Shown here: positions 20,553 through 31,072 of the stretch, piece by piece
How positions within the stretch are numbered: the first letter of the stretch is position 1
Layout: every line of letters begins with the position of its first letter
Source of the DNA: Trujillonella endophytica
Lineage (GTDB): Bacteria; Actinomycetota; Actinomycetes; Mycobacteriales; Geodermatophilaceae
Assembly (NCBI RefSeq): GCF_900110555.1
Contig: NZ_FOEE01000003.1
Location: 186,001 to 250,000 of the forward strand
Reading direction: 5' to 3'
Length of the DNA: 64,000 bases
The notes under the pieces: model-generated
What the model saw: the letters and a program-made list of their open reading frames with translations, nothing else
Told to the model about the DNA's origin: nothing
Database searches by the model: none
Program-made: the position numbers and the translations under genes

Positions 20553-22867
20553 GCGTCCAGCAGGCCCTCCCCGGTACCGCCACGCTCCAGCGGCAGGCAC
20601 GCGGCTCGGTGGGCCGGGAGCTCGACCGCATGCTCGCCGGCCTCAACGGCCCGCAGCGCGACGCCGTCGTCCACGAGGGCGGCCCGCTGCTCATCGTGGC
20701 CGGCGCAGGCTCGGGCAAGACCCGCGTGCTCACCCACCGCGTCGCCTACCTGCTGGGCGCGCGTGACGTGCAGCCGGGCGAGGTCCTGGCGATCACGTTC
20801 ACCAACAAGGCCGCCGGGGAGATGAAGGAGCGCGTGGCCGCCCTCGTCGGGCCGCGCGCGCGGGCGATGTGGGTGTCGACCTTCCACTCGATGTGCGTGC
20901 GGATCCTGCGCGCCGAGGCGGGCAAGCTCGGCATGAAGTCGTCGTTCACGATCTACGACCAGGGCGACTCGGTGCGGCTCATGTCGATGGTCGCCCGCGA
21001 CCTGGACCTCGACGCCAAGCGCTTCCCCGGCCGCAGCCTCGCCGCGCAGGTGTCGAACCTGAAGAACGAACTGGTCGACGAGGAGTCCTTCGCGCCGGTC
21101 ACCGCCCCGGAGAAGGTGCTGGCCGAGGCGTACAAGCTCTACCAGCAGCGGCTGCGCCAGGCGCACGCCATGGACTTCGACGACCTGATCATGACCACCG
21201 TGCACCTGCTGCAGGCGTTCCCCGACGTCGCGGAGCACTACCGCCGGCGCTTCCGGCACGTGCTGGTCGACGAGTACCAGGACACCAACCACGCCCAGTA
21301 CGTGCTGGTCCGCGAGCTGGTGGGTGGGCTGGGCGACGACGCTGCCGGGCCGGTTCCGCCGGCCGAGCTCTGCGTCGTGGGCGACGCCGACCAGTCGATC
21401 TACGCCTTCCGCGGCGCCACCATCCGCAACATCGACGAGTTCGAGCGCGACTACCCGCAGGCCACCACCATCCTGCTGGAGCAGAACTACCGCTCGACCC
21501 AGCGGATCCTGCGCGCGGCCAACACGGTGATCGCCAAGAACACCTCGCGGCGGCCGAAGAACCTGTGGACCGACGCGGGTGACGGCGAGCTGATCGAGGG
21601 TTACGTCGCGGAGAACGAGCACGACGAGGCCGCCTGGGTGGCGGAGCAGATCGACGCCCTGGTCGACGAGGGCGCCGCGCGGCCCGCGGAGATCGCGATC
21701 TTCTACCGGACCAACAACGCCTCCCGGGTGTTCGAGGAGGTGTTCATCCGCGTCGGCATGCCGTACAAGGTCGTCGGCGGGGTGCGCTTCTACGAGCGCA
21801 AGGAGGTCCGGGACGCGCTGGCCTACCTGAAGGTGGTCGCGAACCCGGCGGACGTGGTGAGCCTGCGCCGGGTGATCAACACGCCCAAGCGCGGCATCGG
21901 CGAGCGGGCCGAGGCCTGCGTGGAGCAGTACGCGGACCGGGAGCGGATCCCCTTCGCCTCGGCCCTGCGGCTGTGCTCGGAGGTGCCCGGCCTGGCGACG
22001 CGGTCGCTCAAGGCGATCCAGGAGTTCGTGGCGCTGCTGGAGGAGTTCGAGCAGCTGGTGGAGACCGGCTCCGGCCCGGCCGCCCTGCTGGAGAGCATCC
22101 TCGACCGCACCGGCTACCTGACCGAGCTCTCGGCGAGCACCGACCCGCAGGACGAGGGGCGCGTCGACAACCTCAACGAGCTCATCTCGGTGGCCGCGGA
22201 GTTCGAGGCGGCGCACCCCGAGGGCACGGTCACCGACTTCCTCGAGCAGGTCTCCCTGGTGGCCGACGCCGACCAGATCCCGGTGGCCGGCGACGAGGCC
22301 GGCGTCGTCACGCTGATGACGCTGCACACCGCCAAGGGCCTGGAGTTCCCGGTCGTCTTCCTGACCGGCCTGGAGGACGGCGTCTTCCCCCACCTCCGGG
22401 CGCTGGGCGATCCGCGCGAGCTGGAGGAGGAGCGGCGGCTGGCCTACGTCGGCATCACCCGCGCCCGGCAGCGTCTGTTCCTGTCCCGTGCGACCGTGCG
22501 CACCAGCTGGGGGCAGCCGGCGTACAACCCGCCGTCGCGGTTCCTCGACGAGCTGCCGGCGGACACGGTGCACTGGGCGAACCTGACGCCCACCCCGGCG
22601 CCGAGCACCGGCTACAGCCGGGGCTATTCGTCGGCGCAGTCCCGGGTCGCGGCCACCGGCCTGTCGACCGGTGGGCTGCGCGGCGGGGCGGGCAACCGGG
22701 CGGTCATCTCCGTCGAGGTGGGCGACCGCGTCAGCCACGACGCGTTCGGGATGGGCACGGTGGTCGAGGTCAACGGCGCGGGCGACAAGGCCCAGGCGAC
22801 CGTCGACTTCGGCAGCGGCGGCACCAAGCGCCTGGTGCTCCGCTACGCCCCGCTCGTGAAGCTGTAG
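20549..22867 (+). CDS. pcrA: ATP-dependent DNA helicase UvrD1/PcrA
   Basis: Superfamily 1A 3'-5' helicase for nucleotide excision repair and removal of proteins from DNA. 772 residues. Motifs in order: Q-motif LNGPQRDAV, Walker A GAGSGKT (52-58), AITFTNKAAGEM, DEYQDTN (about 240), GDADQSIYAFRGA, QNYRSTQRIL, HTAKGLEF, YVGITRARQRL. The C-terminal tail ends in the Tudor-like segment GDRVSHDAFGMGTVVEV that binds RNA polymerase in PcrA. Placement between chorismate mutase and an M23 peptidase equals M. tuberculosis uvrD1. ATG overlaps a short upstream ORF. Confidence 0.96.
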   Translation: MSVQQALPGTATLQRQARGSVGRELDRMLAGLNGPQRDAVVHEGGPLLIVAGAGSGKTRVLTHRVAYLLGARDVQPGEVLAITFTNKAAGEMKERVAALVGPRARAMWVSTFHSMCVRILRAEAGKLGMKSSFTIYDQGDSVRLMSMVARDLDLDAKRFPGRSLAAQVSNLKNELVDEESFAPVTAPEKVLAEAYKLYQQRLRQAHAMDFDDLIMTTVHLLQAFPDVAEHYRRRFRHVLVDEYQDTNHAQYVLVRELVGGLGDDAAGPVPPAELCVVGDADQSIYAFRGATIRNIDEFERDYPQATTILLEQNYRSTQRILRAANTVIAKNTSRRPKNLWTDAGDGELIEGYVAENEHDEAAWVAEQIDALVDEGAARPAEIAIFYRTNNASRVFEEVFIRVGMPYKVVGGVRFYERKEVRDALAYLKVVANPADVVSLRRVINTPKRGIGERAEACVEQYADRERIPFASALRLCSEVPGLATRSLKAIQEFVALLEEFEQLVETGSGPAALLESILDRTGYLTELSASTDPQDEGRVDNLNELISVAAEFEAAHPEGTVTDFLEQVSLVADADQIPVAGDEAGVVTLMTLHTAKGLEFPVVFLTGLEDGVFPHLRALGDPRELEEERRLAYVGITRARQRLFLSRATVRTSWGQPAYNPPSRFLDELPADTVHWANLTPTPAPSTGYSRGYSSAQSRVAATGLSTGGLRGGAGNRAVISVEVGDRVSHDAFGMGTVVEVNGAGDKAQATVDFGSGGTKRLVLRYAPLVKL

Positions 22868-22877
22868 CGAGCGGGGG

Positions 22878-23783
22878 TCAGACCTCGACGCCGCGCTCGG
22901 CGAGGTAGTCCTCAGGGTCGATCCGCCGGCCGTTCTCGCCGCCCCGGTGGATTTCGTAGTGCAGGTGCGGGCCGGTGGACTGGCCCTCGCTGCCGACCCG
23001 GGCGATCTCGTCGCCGGCGTGCACGATCTGCCCGGCCTCGACGTCGTAGTAGCGCATGTGGCCGTAGATGTGCACGTCGCCGTCGGCGTCCTGGATGTAG
23101 ACGGCGTTGCCGTACCCGGACGCGCGCCCGGCACGGAGGACGACGCCATCGGTGGTCGCGTAGATCGGCGTCCCCAGCGGCGCGGCGAGATCGAGGCCCC
23201 AGTGCATGGTGCCCCAGCGCATGCAGAAGCAGGTGGTCATGCGGGCACCGGGCACGGGATCGGCCGTCGTGGGCGTCCGGGCGGCGCGGGAGGCCGCGAG
23301 CTCACCCAGGCGGGCCTGGGCCTCCGCCTCGCTCAGCCCTTGGCGCACCCCGGCGTCCTCCATGTCGCCGGTGGTGTTCATGTCGGCGCCGATGCCGTAG
23401 TCGGCCGCGCTGACGCTCACCGGCGCGGCCGGCTCGTCGCCGAGCAGCCCGGGGGTGGCGGCGCAGAGGGCGCCCGCGATGAGGGCGGCGAGCCACAGGG
23501 GCCCGCGGCGGCCCGGCGGCCGGGGGAGCCGGCGGGTGCCGGTGGCGGGCGCGTCATCGGTGGCCGCGGTCGTGGTGGCGGTCGTGGGCGCGTCGGCGGG
23601 GGAGGGAGCGGCGGTGGCCGGCTCGACCTCGAGGGCCTCGGCGGCGTCGGCGGTGGTGGGCGTGGCGGTGTCCTTCGCGCGGCGGTTCCCGCGGGAGAAG
23701 CGACCGGGGACCCGGGGCGGCTCGGGAGTCTCGCGAGAGGCCTCCGACCGCTCCAGGAGCGTGGGACCAGTCGAGCGAGACAC
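22878..23783 (-). CDS. M23 (LytM) peptidoglycan endopeptidase, membrane anchored
   Basis: 301 residues, convergent with uvrD1. Cytoplasmic Thr/Ala-rich N-terminus, one transmembrane helix (about 95-112), then an extracytoplasmic LytM domain with the zinc motif HWGLDLAAP (HxxxD) and the catalytic HLHYEIHRGG. Both metal sites look intact, so it should cleave peptide cross-links in the cell wall. Corresponds by position to M. tuberculosis Rv0950c. GTG 23783 has an excellent GGGAGGG site six bases upstream. Confidence 0.9.
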   Translation of the reverse strand: MSRSTGPTLLERSEASRETPEPPRVPGRFSRGNRRAKDTATPTTADAAEALEVEPATAAPSPADAPTTATTTAATDDAPATGTRRLPRPPGRRGPLWLAALIAGALCAATPGLLGDEPAAPVSVSAADYGIGADMNTTGDMEDAGVRQGLSEAEAQARLGELAASRAARTPTTADPVPGARMTTCFCMRWGTMHWGLDLAAPLGTPIYATTDGVVLRAGRASGYGNAVYIQDADGDVHIYGHMRYYDVEAGQIVHAGDEIARVGSEGQSTGPHLHYEIHRGGENGRRIDPEDYLAERGVEV

Positions 23784-24127
23784 GTTGCACCCTCCCGTGA
23801 TGCTCCCCGCCCGCGGTGCCCGGAGGCACCCGTCGGGGGAGCGACGGCGGCGGAGGCGCCCGGTCCGGCGACGCCCGCCGGGGAGCTCCCGGCGCCGTGA
23901 TCGGACCGTAACCCTCAGTCAGCCCCGTGCCGTGCAACCGGCAACGCGTGTCGCCGTGTCGACCCGCGTCGTGCTCCGACTGGGGGCCCACCGCGCGGCG
24001 GCGGCGGGCGGTCAGGCGGCGGTGACCGGTCGATCGGGCGACGTAGGCAGCCCGGTCGGGCGGCGGCAATCCCAGTTGGGCGGCGGCAATCCCGGTCGGG
24101 CGGAGGCAACCCGGGCCGGCAGCCCGG
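23784..24127. other. 344-base gene-free region upstream of the M23 gene
   Basis: Holds the promoter and leader of the M23 gene (minus strand) and, near the lipase end, three 20-base tandem units. A GC-rich imperfect dyad around 23806-23845 may fold in the M23 leader. I see no gene, and none of the conserved landmarks I know for c-di-AMP riboswitches. Confidence 0.6.
24051..24110. repeat. Three 20-bp tandem repeats
   Basis: Units of CCCGGTCGGGCGGCGGCAAT at 24051, 24071 and 24091 (2-3 substitutions between units), with a degenerate fourth running into the end of the lipase gene. Confidence 0.8.
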
Positions 24128-25021
24128 TCAGGCGACGGCGGCGGTGGGGTCGGCGGCGGCCGGGGCGCGCAGCCCCGCCAGCGTGGCGGCGACCTCGTCG
24201 ACGACCGAACGCGAGAAGGGCAGGGACATGTGCCCCACCCCGCGGACCAGGACGTTGCGGGCCGCGAGGTCGGGGTGCTCGCAGCGGGCGGCGCTGGTCG
24301 GCAGCACGAGCTGGTCGAGGTCGCTGTAGATGGCTGTGAGCGGGGTGGACCACTGCGGGGCCGGCTCGGCCAGCTCGCGCAGCAGTGGCGAGCCCGGCCG
24401 CAGCTGCCGGACCAGCGGGGTGGGGAGCAGGTGGGCCAGGACCGACCCCTGGTGCGGGGTGCCGAGCGTGATCAGGCTCTGGACCCGCCGCGCGCCGTCC
24501 TGGCGCTGCAGGTGGTAGCGGGCGATCAGGCCGCCGAGGCTGTGGCCCACGACGTGGATCCGCTCGTGGCCGGTCTGTGCGCAGATCCGCTCGATCTCGC
24601 GACCGAGGTCGGCGGCGCCGCGGGCTGCGTCGCCGAGCATCGGGCTGTAGTTCCAGGTGCACACCGAGGCGAACCCGCGCCGGCGCAGCCCCCGGCGCAT
24701 GGCGGTGAAGATCGACCGGTTGTCCACGAGGCCGTGCACGAGCAGGACCGGTACGCGCGCCGCCAGCGGGTCGGCGGCGAACAGTGCCCGGACGGACGGG
24801 GGCGCGGCGGCCGGCCGGCGGCTCGGATCGGGTCGCAGTACCTCCGTGCGGGCGCCGAGCGGGTACATCAGCACGTGCGCGCCGACGAGCGCGAGCTCGG
24901 TGATCCCGCCGGTCAGCGTGGCGGGTCGCGCGAGCGCGCGGAGGACCCCTCGTGGCGCGCCCTGGGGAGGGGGCTGCATGTGCGACGCTGGATCCGACAC
25001 CGGGTCGGTGGACGGGCGCAT
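24128..25021 (-). CDS. Alpha/beta-hydrolase, putative lipase/esterase
   Basis: 297 residues from ATG 25021, which has GGGAGGGAG upstream. N-terminal hydrophobic stretch (about 38-55) may be a membrane anchor. Lipase fold: oxyanion strand VPVLLVHGLVDNRS, nucleophile elbow GHSLGG with Ser161, LITLGTPHQGS typical of LipA/triacylglycerol lipases, Asp in YSDLDQLVLP and catalytic His in GVGHMSLPFS. Likely acts on esters or lipids at the envelope; substrate unknown. Its neighbours give no pathway clue. Confidence 0.85.
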   Translation of the reverse strand: MRPSTDPVSDPASHMQPPPQGAPRGVLRALARPATLTGGITELALVGAHVLMYPLGARTEVLRPDPSRRPAAAPPSVRALFAADPLAARVPVLLVHGLVDNRSIFTAMRRGLRRRGFASVCTWNYSPMLGDAARGAADLGREIERICAQTGHERIHVVGHSLGGLIARYHLQRQDGARRVQSLITLGTPHQGSVLAHLLPTPLVRQLRPGSPLLRELAEPAPQWSTPLTAIYSDLDQLVLPTSAARCEHPDLAARNVLVRGVGHMSLPFSRSVVDEVAATLAGLRAPAAADPTAAVA

Positions 25022-25201
25022 GGGCACTCCCTCCCCGATCGGTCCCCGGTGTCGGGGTCGGGTACCGGCCCCCCGGTGGGCTGAGAACGGTTGTGCTCCG
25101 TTCACGTGTCCGTCATACCCCCGTGTGTTGCATGTCACACGGTGTCACACCACGGTCGACCGGATCGAGTCCAGTTCGTGACTTCCGACGAGAGGGGCCC
25201 C

Positions 25202-26293
25202 GTGTCCGCCCGCGAACGTCCCGGCCGCGACCACCCGGCCCGCGAGCCCCGGGGCGCCCGGCCGGCGTCCGGGAACCGGCCGACCCCGCGGCGGTCGGGC
25301 ACCGGGGGTGCGCAGGGTCGCCGGTCCGGCGCTGCGGCCCCGCGCCCGCAGACCCGGAAGAGCCGGAGCGTCGCGCCGGCGGGCCCCTCGCTGGTCGTCG
25401 GGACCACCCCCGCGCTCGCCCGCGCGACCGGTGGGCTGCTGGTGCTCGCCGGCCTGCTCGGGGTGGCGTCGCTGTTCCCGACCTACCTGGTGGTCGACGG
25501 GCAGGAGACGCAGCTGGCCGCGGGGCTCGCCGGTGTGCTCTCGGCGCTCGTCGTCCCGCTGACCTCGATCGCCGTCGGAACGCTGCTCGCGGCCGGCCGG
25601 CTGCCGAAGTTCGGGCTCGCCCACGCCGGCGTCGCCGGCGCGCTGGCACTCGGCGGCCTGTTCATCGAGCTCTACAACGGCAGCGAGTCGACCGATCGGG
25701 CCGGGCGCGAGGTGGTGGCGGGCGAGTGGCTGGTGACCAGCACGGTGGACCGGGGGGCCGGCTGGTGGCTCGGCGTCCTCGGGCTGGCCTGCCTCGTGCT
25801 GGCCGGGGGGTGCGCCCTCGCGGCCTGGGGGCGCACGGTCATGGACGACGACGGCGCGCTGGACCCCTTCCGTCCGGGGCTGGCCGGGCTGGCCGCCGCG
25901 CTGGGCGTGGGCACCGTGCTGTGCCTGGCCGTGCCGTCGGTCGGCCTGCCCGAGCTGCTGGAGACCGACCCGCGCACGCTGGAGCAGAGCGTCATCGAGC
26001 AGCAGGGGCCCGAGGCGCTGTACGGACGGCCGGGCTGGGCGCTGCTCGGAGGGCTGCTGCTGGCCGGCGCGATCCTGCTGTGCTCGGTGCTGGCGCCCTC
26101 CCTCCGTCCCCGGCTGGCGGCGGTGGGCGCGCTGCTGGCGATCACGGCCACGGTCCTCGCGGCCGGGCTGGCCGGGATCCGCGACGCCGGTGCCGCCGAG
26201 CTGGAGTGGACGCTGCCGGGCGTCGGCCTGCTGCTGCTGGGGTTCGCCTACGCCGGTGCCACGGTGCTCACCTGGCGGCTGCGGCGCCGCTAG
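25202..26293 (+). CDS. Multi-helix membrane protein, unknown function
   Basis: 363 residues from GTG 25202 (GAGAGGGG site five bases upstream); an in-frame GTG at 25178 is an alternative. A basic, disordered N-terminus of about 70 residues is followed by seven or eight hydrophobic segments, with an extracytoplasmic loop ([17 protein letters not shown]) and a short C-terminal RLRRR tail. No family recognised. It lies between the lipase and a B12-domain protein, an insertion compared with the uvrD1-M23-sucCD order of mycobacteria. Confidence 0.75.
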   Translation: MSARERPGRDHPAREPRGARPASGNRPTPRRSGTGGAQGRRSGAAAPRPQTRKSRSVAPAGPSLVVGTTPALARATGGLLVLAGLLGVASLFPTYLVVDGQETQLAAGLAGVLSALVVPLTSIAVGTLLAAGRLPKFGLAHAGVAGALALGGLFIELYNGSESTDRAGREVVAGEWLVTSTVDRGAGWWLGVLGLACLVLAGGCALAAWGRTVMDDDGALDPFRPGLAGLAAALGVGTVLCLAVPSVGLPELLETDPRTLEQSVIEQQGPEALYGRPGWALLGGLLLAGAILLCSVLAPSLRPRLAAVGALLAITATVLAAGLAGIRDAGAAELEWTLPGVGLLLLGFAYAGATVLTWRLRRR

Positions 26294-26312
26294 CCCGGCC
26301 GGGGCCGCCTCC

Positions 26313-26318
26313 TACGCT
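26313..26318 (+). promoter_or_regulatory. -10 element, leaderless B12-domain gene
   Basis: TACGCT, seven bases before GTG 26326. Confidence 0.5.
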
Positions 26319-26325
26319 GCCCGCC

Positions 26326-26721
26326 GTGGACGCGGAACGGCTGCGGGTGGTGGTCGCCGAGCCCGCCGCCGGGAGCCCGGCGGGGGAGGCGCTGGCGGCG
26401 ATCGCGCTCGCCCGTGTGCTCCGCGACGCCGGGGCGGAGGTGGTGCACACCGGCGGTGGCGGCTCGCCCGCCCAGCTCGCCGCCACGCTGGTGCAGGAGG
26501 ACGCCGATGCCCTCGGCCTCGCCGGCGGCTCCGCCCGGCTCCTCGGCGAGGTGCTCGCCCGTGCCGCCGAGCAGGGGGCCGACGACGTCGCGGGCTTCCT
26601 GCTCGGCGGCGCGGACGGCGGCACCGGCGGGGGCCTGCCCGACGGTGCCCGGGTGTTCCCGGCCGGCACGCCACCGGACGACGTGGTCGCCTGGCTGCGC
26701 GCCGTCGGCGGTGGCCGCTGA
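26326..26721 (+). CDS. Stand-alone cobalamin-binding-like domain lacking the His ligand
   Basis: 131 residues resembling the C-terminal B12 domain of methylmalonyl-CoA mutase. The order of elements fits: RVVVAEP strand, helix [36 protein letters not shown], and [21 protein letters not shown] matching the mutase end. The cobalamin loop DxHxxG is absent; the corresponding segment reads AAGSPAGE, so no lower-ligand histidine exists. It may be a regulatory relic, a partner protein, or bind another nucleotide. GTG start with a close -10 element. Confidence 0.65.
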   Translation: MDAERLRVVVAEPAAGSPAGEALAAIALARVLRDAGAEVVHTGGGGSPAQLAATLVQEDADALGLAGGSARLLGEVLARAAEQGADDVAGFLLGGADGGTGGGLPDGARVFPAGTPPDDVVAWLRAVGGGR

Positions 26722-26877
26722 GGGCCTCCTGCGACCCGCACCTCCGCCGTGAGCAGGGCGGTTGGGCGGCGGAGCGCCCGCGGCCCCGCGCCGGCGGGCC
26801 GCCCCGAACGGGTGGGCCGGGCTGTGATGCCGCCCACCACCCTGAACGCCGGGGAGACGACGGGGTTACGGGGGAGC

Positions 26878-26883
26878 TACGGT
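26878..26883 (+). promoter_or_regulatory. -10 element, leaderless sucC
   Basis: TACGGT, eight bases before the sucC GTG. Confidence 0.5.
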
Positions 26884-26891
26884 GCCTGCTC

Positions 26892-28052
26892 GTGGATCTC
26901 TTCGAGTACCAGGCCCGTGATCTGTTGGCCTCGCACGGCGTTCCCGTGCTCCCCGGTGGTGTGGCGGAGACGCCGGAGCAGGCGGAGGCGATCGCCCGCG
27001 AGATCGGGAGCCAGGTCGTCGTCAAGGCGCAGGTGAAGGTCGGCGGCCGCGGCAAGGCCGGCGGCGTGAAGCTCGCCGACAACGCCGAGGACGCCAAGGC
27101 GCGCGCCCAGGACATCCTCGGCCTGGACATCAAGGGCCACATCACCCACAAGGTGATGGTCGCCCAGGCGTCCGACATCGCCGAGGAGTACTACTTCTCC
27201 TACCTGCTCGACCGGTCGAACCGGACCTTCCTGGCCATGGCCTCGAAGGAGGGCGGCATGGAGATCGAGCAGCTCGCCGTCGAGCGCCCCGAGGCGCTGG
27301 CGCGCATCCCCGTCGACGCCTCCATCGGTGTCGACGCGCAGAAGGCGGCCGAGATCGTCGACGCCGCGAACTTCCCCGCCGAGGTGCGGGACCAGGTCAT
27401 CGCCATCGCCGTCCAGCTGTGGGAGGTCTTCACCCAGGAGGACGCCACCCTGGTCGAGATCAACCCGCTGGCGAAGGCGCCCGACGGCACCGTGCTCGCG
27501 CTGGACGCCAAGGTCACCCTCGACGAGAACGCGGAGTTCCGGCAGTCCGGGCACGCCGCGCTCGAGGACGCCGCCGCCGCCGACCCGCTCGAGGCGCGCG
27601 CCAAGGAGAAGAACCTCAACTACGTCAAGCTCGAGGGCGAGGTCGGGATCATCGGCAACGGTGCCGGCCTGGTCATGAGCACCCTGGACGTCGTCGCCTA
27701 CGCCGGTGAGGAGTTCGGCGGCGTCAAGCCGGCCAACTTCCTCGACATCGGTGGCGGCGCCTCGGCCGAGGTCATGGCCAACGGCCTGGAGATCATCCTC
27801 TCCGACCCGGCAGTGAAGAGCGTCTTCGTCAACGTCTTCGGCGGGATCACCTCCTGCGACGCCGTCGCCAACGGGATCGTGAGCGCGCTGGGCATCCTGG
27901 GCGACGAGGCGACCAAGCCGCTGGTCGTCCGCCTGGACGGCAACAACGTGGAGGAGGGCCGGCGCATCCTCGCCGAGGCCAACCACCCCCTGGTGACCGT
28001 GGTCGACACGATGGACGGCGCCGCGCGCCGGGCCGCCGAACTCGCCGCCTGA
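26892..28052 (+). CDS. sucC: Succinyl-CoA synthetase beta subunit
   Basis: ADP/GDP-forming TCA-cycle enzyme. 386 residues from GTG 26892: N-terminal [22 protein letters not shown]-grasp segment [30 protein letters not shown] metal site, and C-terminal [14 protein letters not shown] and [16 protein letters not shown] of the CoA-ligase-like domain. Length equals mycobacterial SucC. The start codon lies eight bases from TACGGT, suggesting leaderless transcription. Cotranscribed with sucD 33 bases on. Confidence 0.97.
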   Translation: MDLFEYQARDLLASHGVPVLPGGVAETPEQAEAIAREIGSQVVVKAQVKVGGRGKAGGVKLADNAEDAKARAQDILGLDIKGHITHKVMVAQASDIAEEYYFSYLLDRSNRTFLAMASKEGGMEIEQLAVERPEALARIPVDASIGVDAQKAAEIVDAANFPAEVRDQVIAIAVQLWEVFTQEDATLVEINPLAKAPDGTVLALDAKVTLDENAEFRQSGHAALEDAAAADPLEARAKEKNLNYVKLEGEVGIIGNGAGLVMSTLDVVAYAGEEFGGVKPANFLDIGGGASAEVMANGLEIILSDPAVKSVFVNVFGGITSCDAVANGIVSALGILGDEATKPLVVRLDGNNVEEGRRILAEANHPLVTVVDTMDGAARRAAELAA

Positions 28053-28085
28053 TCGCCCCGACTCCGGACTAGGACACATAAACAG

Positions 28086-28964
<879 letters not shown>

Positions 28965-28965
28965 G

Positions 28966-29000
28966 CAGGGACCCTTCGCCCCCACCGCCCGCGGCGGGAC
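28966..29000. repeat. GC-rich intergenic repeat, shortened copy
   Basis: GCAGGGACCCTTCGCCCCC then ACCGC-CCGCGGCGGGACC: the same plan as the copies after guaA and purH but without about nine core bases. Confidence 0.5.
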
Positions 29001-29016
29001 CACGCGAGGGGGTGGT

Positions 29017-29052
29017 ACTGCCCCGGCCCCTCCTCGGAGGGGCCGGGGCAGT
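29017..29052 (+). terminator. Terminator of sucCD
   Basis: 16-17 bp stem ACTGCCCCGGCCCCTC with its complement, 4-base loop CTCG, followed by GTCGTTCC. The remaining bases to 29266 hold no gene I can support; they should contain the promoter of the next gene. Confidence 0.85.
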
Positions 29053-29266
29053 GTCGTTCCCGGGCACGCCGCCACCCGCCGGCCGGGCTCCGAGCGGGCG
29101 GGCGGGGGCTCCACCTGGGGCGGGAATCGCACCGATCCGGTGTGTTGCGGCCCGGTCACGAAACCCACCCCGAGGTGGGAGCACTAGGCGCAGCCTGCTT
29201 GCGTAGGTCAACATCGACCGACGAGTATCGCGCCGTCCTGGTGCCATCACGGAGAAGAGTCGATCG

Positions 29267-29995
29267 ATGACGAGCAGTCAGCCGCCCCAGCAGCCGGGTT
29301 ACGGCCAGCAGCCGCCGGCCGGGCAGCCCTACGGGCAGCCACAGCCCCAGCCGGGCTACGGCCAGAACCCGTACGGGCAGCCGGTGGGCAACGGTGGCCA
29401 GGTCGGCTTCGACGCCAAGCGGCTGAAGCTCGCCGACTTCGTCGTCGCCGGCGCCGCGCTCGTGTGGCTCGTGCTCTCGTTCTTCCCCTGGATCGACGTC
29501 GACGCCGAGGAGGTCTTCGGCCCGGGCTACTCGGAGTTCGCCGGCGACTACTCGGAGAACTTCAGCGCCTGGAACATCGGCGGGGCGCTGTCCACCCTCG
29601 CCGCGCTCTGCCTGGTCGCCGCCGCCGTCTGGGCGCTGCTGCCGGCGGTCACCCAGGTCGCGGTGCCGTTCCCCCGCGCCTACGTCACGGTGGCGCTCAC
29701 CGCCCTGGCCACCATCTTCACCCTGATCCTGTGGATCGACGCCCAGGACTGGGAGTTCAGCTTCATCGGGCTGATCGCGCTGCTCGTCGCCCTCGCAGCG
29801 ACCGCCTTCGCCGTCCTCCGGCTGCTGCCCGAGCTCAAGAACCGTCCCGGCCTCCCCGGTGGCCTGGCGAACGCCACCCAGTGGGCCAACCAGCAGGCGC
29901 CGGCCTTCGGCCCCGGGCAGGCTCCGGGTCAGCAGTACGGTCAGCAGCCGCCTCCGCCGCCGGCCCAGCCGGGGCACCCGACGGGCGGTTTCTGA
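29267..29995 (+). CDS. Four-helix membrane protein with Pro/Gln/Gly/Tyr-rich tails (paralogue 1)
   Basis: 242 residues. N-terminal low-complexity tail (about 1-45) of PYGQ-type repeats, four transmembrane helices (about 58-75, 100-122, 133-152, 160-180), and a second Gln/Pro tail ending QPGHPTGGF. An extracytoplasmic acidic loop (DVDAEEVFGPGYSEFAGDYSEN) follows helix 1. It resembles the following gene in layout and sequence. By position it matches M. tuberculosis Rv0954, a Pro/Gln-rich membrane antigen; whether it belongs to that family (DUF5336) needs a search. GGAGAAG ribosome site. Confidence 0.78.
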   Translation: MTSSQPPQQPGYGQQPPAGQPYGQPQPQPGYGQNPYGQPVGNGGQVGFDAKRLKLADFVVAGAALVWLVLSFFPWIDVDAEEVFGPGYSEFAGDYSENFSAWNIGGALSTLAALCLVAAAVWALLPAVTQVAVPFPRAYVTVALTALATIFTLILWIDAQDWEFSFIGLIALLVALAATAFAVLRLLPELKNRPGLPGGLANATQWANQQAPAFGPGQAPGQQYGQQPPPPPAQPGHPTGGF

Positions 29996-30067
29996 CCGCC
30001 CCGCCCTCGGGCACCTCACCCGGCGAGCACCTCTCGCCGGATCGCAACAACGAAGGAGAGTCGACCC

Positions 30068-30940
30068 ATGACCAGCAGTCAGCCGCCCCAGCAGCCCGGA
30101 GGGTTCGGGCAACCGTCCCCGGGCCAGCAGCCGGGATACGGCCAGCAGCCGGCCGGCTCCCCGTCCTACGGGCAGCCGCAGCCGCCGGCCTACGGCCAGC
30201 AGCCCCCGGCCGCCCAGCCGTACGGCCAGCCGCAGCCCCCGCAGCAGTACGGGCAGCCGCAGCCCACGTTCGGCGGGCAGCGCGGCTCGTCCCCGGTCGA
30301 CCTCTCGAAGGTCGGGATCCTCGACTGGCTGCTCGCGGCCGGCTGGGTCCTGTTCACCCTCTTCATGATCCTGCCGTGGTTCGGGTTCAGCGAGGACGAG
30401 GACGGGATCGACGCGTCGGTCAACGGCTTCAGCGACGAGCTGGACTTCTTCGGGCAGGGCATCGAGGTCGGCTACTCGAACTTCATGCCGATCCTGGCGT
30501 GGCTGCTGTTCCTGGCCGCCGCGGTCTGGGCGATCGTCTCGGCCTCCGGGAAGATCCGGCTGCCGTTCCCGCGGCACTTCGTCACGGCCGGCCTGGCCGG
30601 CCTGGGCCTGCTGTTCATGTTCATCACCTGGATCCAGGTGCTGACGATCGACGGTGACGACGTGCCGTTCAGCTTCGTCGCGTTCCTCGCCCTCCTCACC
30701 GCGGTCGCCATCACCGCGGTCGCCGTCCTGCTGCTGCTCCCGGAGCTGAAGGCCCGCAAGGCCGCCGGCCACGGCGGGCAGCACCTCGGTGGCGGCCAGC
30801 AGTACGGGCAGCCGCAGCAGTACGGCCAGCCGCAGCCGCCCCAGCAGTACGGGCAGCCGCAGCAGTACGGCCAGCAGCCGCCCCCGCCGCCGGCGCAGCC
30901 CGGCCAGGGGCCCAACCCGGGGCAGCCCGGCGGGTTCTGA
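30068..30940 (+). CDS. Four-helix membrane protein with Pro/Gln/Gly/Tyr-rich tails (paralogue 2)
   Basis: 290 residues, a tandem paralogue of the preceding gene starting with the same [11 protein letters not shown]. Longer PYGQPQPP repeats at both ends flank four helices; shared elements include [13 protein letters not shown] versus [22 protein letters not shown] versus PFPRAYVTVAL, and LLPELK at the end of helix 4. Loop 1 is acidic ([19 protein letters not shown]). Ribosome site GGAGAG. The intrinsically disordered cytoplasmic tails suggest scaffolding or condensate-like behaviour, which is speculation. A strong terminator follows. Confidence 0.78.
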   Translation: MTSSQPPQQPGGFGQPSPGQQPGYGQQPAGSPSYGQPQPPAYGQQPPAAQPYGQPQPPQQYGQPQPTFGGQRGSSPVDLSKVGILDWLLAAGWVLFTLFMILPWFGFSEDEDGIDASVNGFSDELDFFGQGIEVGYSNFMPILAWLLFLAAAVWAIVSASGKIRLPFPRHFVTAGLAGLGLLFMFITWIQVLTIDGDDVPFSFVAFLALLTAVAITAVAVLLLLPELKARKAAGHGGQHLGGGQQYGQPQQYGQPQPPQQYGQPQQYGQQPPPPPAQPGQGPNPGQPGGF

Positions 30941-30977
30941 TCCACCGCGTCCCCTCGGGGACGCACAGCACCGATCC

Positions 30978-31017
30978 CCACGAGGGCCGGCGACCGACGT
31001 GTCGCCGGCCCTCGTGG
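30978..31017 (+). terminator. 17-bp perfect hairpin terminator
   Basis: Arms 30978-30994 and 31001-31017 around CGACGT, then CGTTCCC. Ends the paralogue pair. Confidence 0.88.
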
Positions 31018-31072
31018 CGTTCCCCGGCGCGTGCGCACGCCTCCCGGGCGCCGCACTTGGGACAGTGGGGGA

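Noticed and set aside
23784-24000. c-di-AMP (ydaO-type) riboswitch before the M23 endopeptidase gene
   Set aside because: Actinobacterial cell-wall hydrolases often have one, but I could not find the conserved core words of that class in this leader.
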